From positions 1-8,264 of the forward strand of contig URJB01000078.1 in assembly GCA_900548145.1 (NCBI GenBank): 8,264 nt of DNA. The letters run 5' to 3'. Within the stretch, counting starts at the first letter, position 1. Each line of letters opens with the position of its first letter. Below the pieces are notes generated by a model that saw only the letters and a program-made list of their open reading frames with translations, searched no databases and was not told the origin of the DNA. Source of the DNA: an uncultured Eubacteriales bacterium. Lineage in GTDB: Bacteria > Bacillota > Clostridia > Christensenellales > Aristaeellaceae. Shown here piece after piece: positions 1 to 6,425 of the stretch. The translations under genes and the position numbers were made by a program.

Positions 1-90
1 AGTCCGAAGCCCGCGCCCCGTAGGGGAGCGGGCCGCAGAGCGCTGTTCGCGGGCGCGGGCGGTCGGTCAGGGGTTTTTCGACAGGCTGAG
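1..90 (-). repeat. Left copy of a ~90-bp repeat, inverted relative to 8136-8224
   Basis: Hand alignment of this stretch with the reverse complement of 8136-8224 gives 7 mismatches and one 1-nt gap over 90 columns. The outer 50 bases differ at only one position (base 16), and the differences cluster at 51-66 and 83-85. A GC-rich stem-loop lies inside at 10-32 (CCCGC...GCGGG outside, CCCC/GGGG inside, loop GTA). Read in the direction of ligA transcription, the element follows the ligA 3' hairpin and begins with CTCAGCCTGTCGAAAAACCC. It starts at base 1, so it may continue outside the window. It looks like a dispersed intergenic repeat; no transposase or coding content is seen in it. Confidence 0.85.
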
Positions 91-125
91 GGGAGGGGCT
101 TCTTTTGCAAAAGAAGTCCCTCCCC
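90..125 (-). terminator. Strong stem-loop downstream of ligA, possible transcript end
   Basis: GGGGAGGG (90-97) pairs with CCCTCCCC (118-125), and CTTCTTTT (99-106) pairs with AAAAGAAG (109-116). A single G.T pair (98/117) joins the two blocks, giving a 17-bp stem with GC at the centre. It begins 8 nt after the ligA stop codon. No T-run follows on either strand, so it is not a textbook intrinsic terminator; it could stabilise the 3' end, end transcription in a factor-assisted way, or simply be the inner arm of the adjoining repeat. The near-perfect palindrome is certain; the function is inferred. Confidence 0.45.
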
Positions 126-133
126 TGCAAAAT

Positions 134-2119
134 TCATTCCCCGATCATTTCCCGAAAACGTGCCTCGTCGATGACGGGAATGCCCAGCGCTTCGGCCTTG
201 GCCAGCTTGCTGCCGGCCTTTTCCCCGGCCAGAACGTAGGCCGTCTTTTTGCTGACGCTGCCGGAGGGCTTGCCGCCGTGGGCGGCGATCAGCGCCTCGG
301 CCTCGTCCCGGCTCAGGGTGGGCAGGGCGCCCGTGACGACGATGGTCATGCCGTCCAGCGCATGGGACTGCACCGCGCTTTCATAGACCGGAGCAACGCC
401 CGCGTCCAGCAGCCGCTGAATCATCTGGTTGTTCTCCGGAAAGCTGAAATATTCCACGATGCTGGCGGCCACAATGTCCCCCACGTCAGGAATGGCCGTC
501 AGTTCTTCCTGCGACGCGGCCTTCAACGCGTCCAGAGAGTGAAAACGGTCGGCTAAGTCCTTGGCAGTCTTGCGGCCAATGTTGGGAATGCCCAGCGCGA
601 ACAGGAACGCGTCCAGCGCGCAGCGGCGGCTCTTGTCAATGGCGGCGATCAGGTTCTCCGCCCGCTTCTGCTTAAAGCCGTCCAGCGCCAGCAGATCGTT
701 GGCGGTCAGGCTGTACAGGTCGGCGCAGTCCCGCAGGCCCAGCCGGTCGTAGAGCAGCTCGGCTGTTTTATCGGAAAAGGTGTCGATGTCCATGGCGTTG
801 CGGCTGGCGAAGTGGCTGAGGCGCGCCACGGCCTGGGGCTTGCAGGTCTTGCGGTTCATGCAGAACAGATGGGCGCCCCGGCGCTCCAGCGGCTGACCGC
901 AGGCGGGGCAGACCATGGGCGGCTCAATGGGCCGCTCGTCAGGCACCGGCTCCCCCACCCGGCCCATGATCTCCGGGATCACATCATTGGAGCGGCGAAT
1001 CCATACATCGCAGCCCACGGCCACCTTCTTGCGCAGAATATCGTCATAATTGTTGAGAGTGGCGTTCTGCACCGTCACGCCGCCGATGTCCACCGGGGTC
1101 AGATGAGCCACGGGGGTCAGCTTGCCGGTGCGGCCCAGCTCCCAGGTAACGTCCAGCAGGGTGGAGGTGTTCTCCTCCGCCGCAAACTTGTAGGCGATGG
1201 CCCAGCGGGGAAACTTGTCCGTATAGCCCATGGCCTGCCGGGTGGCCATATCCCGCACCTTGACCACCGCGCCGTCGATGAGGAAATCCAGACTTTCCCG
1301 CCTTTCCTCGATCTGGTCGATCAGAGCGGAAATTTCGTCGTAATCGGCGGCGTTTCGGTCAAAATTGGCCGTGGGAAACCCATTTTCCCGAATGAAGGCC
1401 ATCATGCCCTCCATGTCGGTATAGGGCGGATCTTCGATGGTGCCGATCTGATAGAAAAACGCGTCCAGCTTCCGTTCGGCGGTGACGGCGGGATCCAGAT
1501 TCCGCAGTGCGCCGGCGGCGGCGTTTCGGGCGTTTTTCAGCGGCTCGTCATGGGTTTTGTTGTACGCTTCCAGCACGCTCAGGCGCATGATGCACTCGCC
1601 CTGAATTTCCAGAAGGCCCTGCCACGGAATGGACAGCGGCACGCAGCGAATGGTTCTGGCCTGCGGCAGAATGGCCTCTCCCACCACGCCGTTGCCGCGG
1701 GTCGCGGCCTGAATCAGCTGGCCGTGATCGTAGGTCAGGTTGATGGTCAGGCCGTCCAGCTTGTATTCCACCGCGTATTGCAGCGGCGGCAGAGGTTCTT
1801 CCCGGCCGTCGGACAGCTGAGCGTGGAGCTTCTCCGTGCGGGCGATCCAATCCCGCAGTTCTTCCTTGCTCTGCACCTTGCCCATGCTCCACAGGCGGCT
1901 GAGGTGCTTATGCTGCTCAAAATTTTTCAGCGGCTCCGCGCCCACCCGATGGGAAGGAGAGTCGGGCAGCACCATGCCCGACTCTTTCTCCATCTGAAGA
2001 AGCTGATTGTATTTTTGATCCCACTCCGCGTCGCTCATGGGGCTGTCGCCGCGGGTGTAATAGAGAACGGACGCCCGGTTGAGCTCGTCCACCAGAGCGC
2101 GCATTTCAAGCTGCGTCAT
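134..2119 (-). CDS. ligA: NAD-dependent DNA ligase LigA, divergent clostridial form
   Basis: LigA seals nicks in duplex DNA using NAD+, joining Okazaki fragments and finishing repair. At 661 aa the length is normal for the family. Order of domains: Ia (about 1-70) with LYY and SDAEWD; adenylation domain with the catalytic lysine in KLDG (K120), RNAAAGALR (198-206), IDGAVVKV (281-288) and PRWAIAYKF (304-312); OB fold with GRTGKLTPVA (329-338) and ATLNN (353-357); zinc finger cysteines 404, 407, 420 and 426; helix-hairpin-helix region with LGIPNIGRKTAKDL (509-522); C-terminal BRCT (about 588-661). The start ATG lies 1 nt after the pcrA stop, with AAGGTGG (2129-2135, minus strand) 9 nt upstream inside the end of pcrA. 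Several motif letters differ from the common LigA consensus (see findings), but no catalytic residue appears lost. Last gene of the operon; TGA stop. Confidence 0.96.
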   Translation of the reverse strand: MTQLEMRALVDELNRASVLYYTRGDSPMSDAEWDQKYNQLLQMEKESGMVLPDSPSHRVGAEPLKNFEQHKHLSRLWSMGKVQSKEELRDWIARTEKLHAQLSDGREEPLPPLQYAVEYKLDGLTINLTYDHGQLIQAATRGNGVVGEAILPQARTIRCVPLSIPWQGLLEIQGECIMRLSVLEAYNKTHDEPLKNARNAAAGALRNLDPAVTAERKLDAFFYQIGTIEDPPYTDMEGMMAFIRENGFPTANFDRNAADYDEISALIDQIEERRESLDFLIDGAVVKVRDMATRQAMGYTDKFPRWAIAYKFAAEENTSTLLDVTWELGRTGKLTPVAHLTPVDIGGVTVQNATLNNYDDILRKKVAVGCDVWIRRSNDVIPEIMGRVGEPVPDERPIEPPMVCPACGQPLERRGAHLFCMNRKTCKPQAVARLSHFASRNAMDIDTFSDKTAELLYDRLGLRDCADLYSLTANDLLALDGFKQKRAENLIAAIDKSRRCALDAFLFALGIPNIGRKTAKDLADRFHSLDALKAASQEELTAIPDVGDIVAASIVEYFSFPENNQMIQRLLDAGVAPVYESAVQSHALDGMTIVVTGALPTLSRDEAEALIAAHGGKPSGSVSKKTAYVLAGEKAGSKLAKAEALGIPVIDEARFREMIGE

Positions 2120-2120
2120 G

Positions 2121-4385
2121 TCAGTCGACCACCTTCACAATGGGGGCGATGGACAGGGCGAATTCCTTGCTGCCGTAAGCGGTAAAGCTGATGACAATAC
2201 GCGCGTCATTGCCGCTGCCGCGAATTTCCAGCACATTGCCCTCGCCGAATTTGCGGTGCATGACCCGGTCGCCCACCTCAAAGATCGCGGGCACCGCGTC
2301 CTTGGGCACGCTGGCCGCCGCCGAGGGGGTGAAGCCCTTCTGCACACCGGGAACGCCCAGCGCGCTGCGGCCCGCGCCCAGCCCGGAGCCCATGGCATGG
2401 CGGGGAGCCCGCTTGGGCGCGGGATGCGAGTACGCGTCCATCACGCCGGGGAAGCTCTTTTCCCTCTGGCTGATCCACTGATCGTCCAGCAGCCGTTCGG
2501 GAATTTCTTTCAGGAAGCGGCTGGGCGCGTTGTAATTGACCTGATTATACAGCATCCGCTGGGCCGCGTAGCTGATGAACAACATCTCCCGGGCTCGGGT
2601 AATGGCCACATAACACAGGCGGCGTTCCTCTTCCAGCCGGTTATCGTCGTGCAGGCTGCGGCCGTTGGGGAAGATGCCTTCCTCCAGCCCCACCATGAAC
2701 ACGATGGGAAATTCCAAACCCTTGGCGCTGTGGATGGTCATCAGCGTCACGTTGGAGGATTTCAGGTCGGCGTTGTCCAGATCGGTCACCAGCGCGATGT
2801 TTTCCAGATAGTCCTCCAAAGAAGGATTATCCGCGGCCTTTTCATATTCGGCCACCGCGCCCAGAAACTCCTGTACATTTTCCATCCGGGCCTTGCCCTC
2901 GTCGGACAGGTCGCGCTCATACATTTCCTTCAGGCCGGTGCGTTCCAGCACGTGCTCCACAAACTCGCTGACGCCCATGTCCTCCCGGGTCAGCACCAGC
3001 TCGTTCATCAGCTCGCCAAAGTCGCTGACGCACTTGCGGGGACGGGCGGACAGGGTTTCGGGAATATCCACCAGCGCACTGTACAGGGGCATGTCCTTCT
3101 CGGCGGCGTAGCGGCTCAATTCTGCCACGGTGCTGTCGCCGATGGAACGCTTGGGCTGGTTGATGATGCGCTTCAGGCTGGCGTCGTCGGAGGGATTGAC
3201 GATGGCCCGCAGATAGGCCACGATGTCCTTGACCTCCTTGCGGTCATAGAAGCGCAGGCCGCCGTAGATGCGGTAGGGAATGCCCGCCCGCACCAGCATT
3301 TCTTCCAACACGCGGCTCTGGGCGTTGGAGCGGTACAGAACGGCCATATCGCTGTATTCCCGGTGGCGGCGGTGCTGCTGGGCGATGCGGTCGCAGACCC
3401 ACGCCGCTTCTTCCCGCTCGTCTCCGGCGGCGAACAGCTTGATGGGGTCGCCGGCGGGCAGCTCCGTCCACAGGGCCTTTTCCATGCGGCCCGCGTTATG
3501 GGCGATGACCTGATTGGCCGCGTCCAGAATATTGGCGGTGCTGCGGTAGTTCTGTTCCAGCTTGATCACCTTCGCGTCCGGGAAATCCTTCTGGAAGTCC
3601 AGAATATTGCGGATGTCCGCGCCGCGCCAGCCGTAGATGCTCTGGTCGTCGTCGCCTACCACGCACAGGTTGCGGCTGTTTTTGGTGATGAGCTTCACCA
3701 GCGTGTACTGGGCGAAGTTGGTATCCTGATACTCGTCCACATGGACGTACTGAAAGCGCTCCCGATAGCTTTCCAGCACGGGAGGATGATCGGCGAACAG
3801 TTCCAGTGTGCGCACCAGCAGATCGTCGAAGTCCAGCGCGTTGGAGGCCTTGAGCCGCTTTTCGTAGCCGTCGTAAATATCGTGGATCTGCTGGCAACGG
3901 AAGTCCTTCTCGCTCTGACGGAACCATTCGTCGGGGCTGAGCAGCTTGTTCTTCGCGTCGCTGATCTTGCCCTTCAGTTCCCGGACGGACAGCATTTTAT
4001 CGTCGATATTGAAATGCTTCAGCTGCTCCTTGAGCACGGCGGACTGGTCGTCCTCGTCATAGATGGTGAAGGAGCGGGTGTAGCCCAGCTTATCGATATC
4101 CCGGCGCAGAATGCGGGCGCACATGGAGTGGAAGGTGCTGACCCACACCTCTTCGCCTTTTTCGCCGGTCAGGGCAGAGACGCGCTCCTTCATTTCCTTG
4201 GCCGCTTTATTGGTAAAGGTAATGGCCAAAATATGCCACGGCGCTACGCCGTGGTCGATCAGGTTAGCCACCCGGTACGTCAGCGCCCGGGTCTTTCCGC
4301 TGCCTGCGCCCGCCAGAATCAGTACCGGGCCTTCCAGCGTTTCCGCCGCCAGCCGTTGTTCCTTATTCAATCCGTCCAAATTCAT
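2121..4385 (-). CDS. pcrA: ATP-dependent DNA helicase PcrA (UvrD/Rep family, SF1A)
   Basis: PcrA is a 3'-5' superfamily 1 helicase used in nucleotide excision repair, rolling-circle plasmid replication, removal of RecA filaments and transcription-replication conflict resolution in Gram-positive bacteria. The 754 aa match the family length (about 740). Visible motifs: Walker A AGAGSGKT (25-32); TFTNKAA (56-62); motif II DEYQDTN (217-223); motif III GDDDQSIYGWRGA (244-256); motif IV LEQNYRST (276-283); motif V MTIHSAKGLEFPIVF (549-563); motif VI CYVAITRARE (591-600). After a low-complexity linker rich in A, G and P (about 655-697), the C-terminal part IFEVGDRVMHRKFGEG... (701-754) matches the Tudor-like domain that contacts RNA polymerase. 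The ATG overlaps the yerC stop as ATGA, so translation is probably coupled; a GAGGG lies about 9 nt upstream. Complete, no lesion seen. Confidence 0.97.
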   Translation of the reverse strand: MNLDGLNKEQRLAAETLEGPVLILAGAGSGKTRALTYRVANLIDHGVAPWHILAITFTNKAAKEMKERVSALTGEKGEEVWVSTFHSMCARILRRDIDKLGYTRSFTIYDEDDQSAVLKEQLKHFNIDDKMLSVRELKGKISDAKNKLLSPDEWFRQSEKDFRCQQIHDIYDGYEKRLKASNALDFDDLLVRTLELFADHPPVLESYRERFQYVHVDEYQDTNFAQYTLVKLITKNSRNLCVVGDDDQSIYGWRGADIRNILDFQKDFPDAKVIKLEQNYRSTANILDAANQVIAHNAGRMEKALWTELPAGDPIKLFAAGDEREEAAWVCDRIAQQHRRHREYSDMAVLYRSNAQSRVLEEMLVRAGIPYRIYGGLRFYDRKEVKDIVAYLRAIVNPSDDASLKRIINQPKRSIGDSTVAELSRYAAEKDMPLYSALVDIPETLSARPRKCVSDFGELMNELVLTREDMGVSEFVEHVLERTGLKEMYERDLSDEGKARMENVQEFLGAVAEYEKAADNPSLEDYLENIALVTDLDNADLKSSNVTLMTIHSAKGLEFPIVFMVGLEEGIFPNGRSLHDDNRLEEERRLCYVAITRAREMLFISYAAQRMLYNQVNYNAPSRFLKEIPERLLDDQWISQREKSFPGVMDAYSHPAPKRAPRHAMGSGLGAGRSALGVPGVQKGFTPSAAASVPKDAVPAIFEVGDRVMHRKFGEGNVLEIRGSGNDARIVISFTAYGSKEFALSIAPIVKVVD

Positions 4386-4714
4386 TTTTCGCTGCCCTCA
4401 TCTTGTTTCATCGGTGTGTCTGACTGATTCTGCAAACGATCCAGCACCAGCCGGTAGCCGTCCGCCCCATACTGCAGGGCCCGGTTCACCCGGCTGATGG
4501 TGGCGGTAGACGCGCCCGTCTGGTGGGCGATCTCCTGATAGGTCACCTTCTGCCGGAGAAGCATGGCCACTTCCAGCCGCTGGGTAATGCTCCGAAGCTC
4601 CTGCACCGTGAGCACATCTTCCAGAAAGCGCTGGGCTTCCTCCGTGGTTTCAAGGGCGAGCAGCGCCCGCATCAGCAGGTCGGTCTGCTCGCTTTGGTAT
4701 CGGGGTATAAACAC
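4382..4714 (-). CDS. yerC: YerC/YecD-family TrpR-like DNA-binding regulator
   Basis: Small all-helical DNA-binding protein of 110 aa, related to the Trp repressor. The diagnostic stretch is DVLTVQELRSITQRLEVAML (33-52), followed by a helix-turn-helix TYQEIAHQTGASTATISRVN (58-77), as in the YerC/YecD family. It sits directly before pcrA, as expected in Firmicutes. Members of this family have been predicted to regulate histidine genes in some Firmicutes (HisR); whether that holds here cannot be seen, since no amino-acid genes are in the window. The start is GTG at 4714-4712, chosen because GGAGG (4723-4727, minus strand) lies 8 nt upstream; the ATG touching that GGAGG is in another frame. The last ~16 residues are polar and probably disordered. 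First gene of the three-gene operon. Confidence 0.9.
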   Translation of the reverse strand: MFIPRYQSEQTDLLMRALLALETTEEAQRFLEDVLTVQELRSITQRLEVAMLLRQKVTYQEIAHQTGASTATISRVNRALQYGADGYRLVLDRLQNQSDTPMKQDEGSEK

Positions 4715-4722
4715 GGTTTCAT

Positions 4723-4727
4723 CCTCC
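4723..4727 (-). promoter_or_regulatory. Ribosome binding site deciding the GTG start of yerC
   Basis: GGAGG on the minus strand is followed by 8 nt (ATGAAACC) and then the GTG of yerC. The ATG in that spacer abuts the GGAGG with no gap and opens a short unrelated frame, so the GTG is the functional start. Confidence 0.75.
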
Positions 4728-4736
4728 GCTTATGAT

Positions 4737-4748
4737 AGCAAAATTGCT
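4737..4748. promoter_or_regulatory. Candidate operator palindrome in the yerC leader
   Basis: AGCAA-AA-TTGCT is a perfect inverted repeat of 5-bp arms with a 2-bp centre. It lies between the proposed yerC -10 box (4758-4763) and its ribosome binding site (4723-4727), about where transcription would begin. Repressors of the TrpR fold bind short palindromes near promoters, so autoregulation by YerC is a reasonable guess. The arms are short and could occur by chance. Confidence 0.3.
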
Positions 4749-4757
4749 CCTGATAAT

Positions 4758-4763
4758 AGTATA
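4758..4763 (-). promoter_or_regulatory. Extended -10 box of the yerC-pcrA-ligA operon
   Basis: On the minus strand the sequence reads TGTTATACT: TATACT (5 of 6 to TATAAT) preceded by TG-N, an extended -10. No good -35 is seen 16-18 bp upstream, which is tolerated with an extended -10. It lies about 43 nt before the yerC start, in an A+T-rich patch that stands out from the GC-rich surroundings. Confidence 0.5.
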
Positions 4764-4833
4764 ACACATTTTCAGGAAGAATAAAAGACAGGAAACGGCT
4801 GCATCCCGGCCTGACGGCCATGGGAAAATCAGG

Positions 4834-4863
4834 TTGCACGGCAGGAATCAAATATGATAGAAT
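4834..4863 (+). promoter_or_regulatory. Promoter candidate for the membrane-protein pair
   Basis: TAGAAT (4858-4863) is preceded by TG-N (4855-4857), an extended -10. TTGCAC (4834-4839) lies 18 bp upstream as a weak -35. Transcription would begin near 4870 and give a leader of about 60 nt that contains a small hairpin (AAAGGC 4872-4877 with GCCTTT 4883-4888) before the AAGGAG at 4917-4922. Confidence 0.45.
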
Positions 4864-4929
4864 TTCCACGAAAAGGCTTTTTGCCTTTGTTTCTTCGCAT
4901 TTTTACTTGAACATGCAAGGAGTAAGAGG

Positions 4930-6402
4930 ATGAACGAAGCGTTTCTGCGGAACTACCGAAAGATCCTGACAGCGGTGCTGATCCTGCTGCTGATTCCCCT
5001 GACGGTCGCCTGCTTTTACGACAGGCCGCTGGGGGACGAACTGATCCAGTCGCTGGACGCGGCCCGCGCCTGGCGGGAGAGCGGTTCTCTGCTGCAGACG
5101 TTTCAAAAGGCCTTCCAGATGATGGCGCGGGACTACCAGACACGCAGCGGCATCTTTTTCTCCATGCTGCTGTTCGCCATGCCTCTTTCCGTTTTCGGCG
5201 GGAACTGGTTGGTGGGAGTCAACGCCCTTTTGACGATTCTTCTGATGCTCTACGGCTTCTGGCGGGTGGCCGGGTGTCTGCAAAGCCTGTGCCGCGGCGT
5301 TTCACAGGAGGCCGTCCGCTGCGCGGGGCTGCTGCTGGGGCTGATGGCGCTGCTGCTTCTGCCGGATTATCACGAATCGATCTACTGGTTTGGCGGAGCC
5401 ATCAACTACACCGTCATGTCGGCGCTGGCCATGCTCCTGTTTTCCGCCGTGTTCCGGGCGGCGCTGGACGGAAAAGCGCCGGTCTGGCGGCTCTGCCTGT
5501 GGTGCGTCGGTTTTTTCTGTCTGGGCGGCACCAACTGGATGACCCCCGCGTCCTCCATCGTGCTCTACGGGGCAATGGCCGTCTGGATTCTGATTACCCG
5601 CCGTCCGAAGCGGCTACTGCTGCCCTATCTGTTTCTGCTGCTGGGCTTTGCCACAGCGGCGCTGGCCCCCGGCAACGCCGCCCGTCAGGAAACGATGAAC
5701 GCCAACGTCGGCTTTATCAGCGCGTTTCTGTCCTCCTTCCAGCACAGTGTCCTCTACTTCTTCTCCGACGCGCGGTACTGGCTGTTTTTGCTCTTTCTGC
5801 TGCCGGTCTTTCGGGAAATCTACACCCGCACGCGCTTTTCCTTCCGCGCGCCGCTGCTGGTCTTTGCCGCGTCCGTCTGCGTCATGGCAGCGGCCATGTT
5901 CCCGGTGCTGTACCAGTGCAGCTATTGGGCTCCCCGGCACACAGACCTGTGTTTTCTTCTGCTGTGCGTTCTTCTGCCGGTCAATACTTTCTGGCTGCTG
6001 GGCTGGTTCCTGCGCCGGGCGGGCTATGAGCCGAAAGCCCCGGACTCCTCCCCCAAAAGCAGCCGCGCCGCCTTTGGCATGGGCGCCGCGCTGCTTTTCC
6101 TGATCGGGGCGCTTTCCCTGCCGAACATGACCTTTTCTCCGCTGCGATTTGACTGCACCCTGCAGCCGGTCAAAGTCGCGGCCCGTCTGCTGGACGGCAG
6201 TATGAGCCGGTACAGTCAGGCCTACGACGCGCTGGTCGCGGAGATCAAGGCCCATCCCGGGGAAGAAATCCACAGTGCTAGTCAGCCCCAGGACGATATT
6301 CTCAACGCCAACTGGCTGTACACCGGCGATCCGCAGGATTGGCGGAATCAGGGGCTTTGTCTATACTACGGCGACGGCTGCACGCTCGTATACGACCCGT
6401 AA
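4930..6402 (+). CDS. Polytopic membrane protein, DUF6056-like, probable GT-C-fold glycosyltransferase
   Basis: This 490-aa protein has about 11-12 predicted membrane segments (for example around 11-29, 76-90, 94-111, 131-145, 158-176, 186-200, 206-223, 228-246, 283-296, 308-326, 339-360 and 382-397). An acidic pair sits in the first outside loop (YDRPLGDEL, 30-38), as in GT-C enzymes that use lipid-phosphate sugars. Motifs YWFGGAINY (152-160) and APGNAARQ (246-253) resemble those of DUF6056 membrane proteins; the family call is from memory of these motifs. The C-terminal ~85 residues after the last helix are hydrophilic and probably extracytoplasmic. Start: ATG with AAGGAG 7 nt upstream. It is followed after 23 nt by a family-39 glycosyltransferase, which supports a role in envelope glycan assembly. 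Substrate unknown; an O-antigen/teichoic-type polymer or flippase partner role is also possible. Confidence 0.8.
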   Translation: MNEAFLRNYRKILTAVLILLLIPLTVACFYDRPLGDELIQSLDAARAWRESGSLLQTFQKAFQMMARDYQTRSGIFFSMLLFAMPLSVFGGNWLVGVNALLTILLMLYGFWRVAGCLQSLCRGVSQEAVRCAGLLLGLMALLLLPDYHESIYWFGGAINYTVMSALAMLLFSAVFRAALDGKAPVWRLCLWCVGFFCLGGTNWMTPASSIVLYGAMAVWILITRRPKRLLLPYLFLLLGFATAALAPGNAARQETMNANVGFISAFLSSFQHSVLYFFSDARYWLFLLFLLPVFREIYTRTRFSFRAPLLVFAASVCVMAAAMFPVLYQCSYWAPRHTDLCFLLLCVLLPVNTFWLLGWFLRRAGYEPKAPDSSPKSSRAAFGMGAALLFLIGALSLPNMTFSPLRFDCTLQPVKVAARLLDGSMSRYSQAYDALVAEIKAHPGEEIHSASQPQDDILNANWLYTGDPQDWRNQGLCLYYGDGCTLVYDP

Positions 6403-6412
6403 TTTTCAGAAA

Positions 6413-6417
6413 AGAGG
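6413..6417 (+). promoter_or_regulatory. Ribosome binding site deciding the GTG start at 6426
   Basis: AGAGG lies 8 nt before GTG at 6426. The in-frame ATG further upstream at 6339 lies inside the preceding gene and would add 29 residues (rich in Arg, no family similarity) with no ribosome binding site. The ATG at 6418 is out of frame. Confidence 0.7.
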
Positions 6418-6425
6418 ATGCTTTC

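Noticed and set aside
812..2185. A 457-codon open frame on the plus strand, antisense to ligA
   Set aside because: Same mirror effect: His/Gln/Gly-rich with no recognisable domain, fully opposite a complete LigA.
2079..4427. A 782-codon open frame on the plus strand, antisense to pcrA
   Set aside because: Its protein is rich in His, Gln, Val and Gly without any family motif, which is the usual mirror effect of a GC-rich gene with strong third-position bias. The minus strand carries all PcrA motifs in order.
4872..4888. AAAGGC-TTTTT-GCCTTT hairpin as a terminator or riboswitch part
   Set aside because: The stem is only 6 bp with no T-run directly after it, and the leader is too short for a known riboswitch. 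It may have a minor leader effect at most.
6339..6425. Upstream ATG as start of the family-39 glycosyltransferase
   Set aside because: It lies within the end of the preceding gene, has no ribosome binding site and adds residues unlike the family; GTG at 6426 has AGAGG at the right distance.
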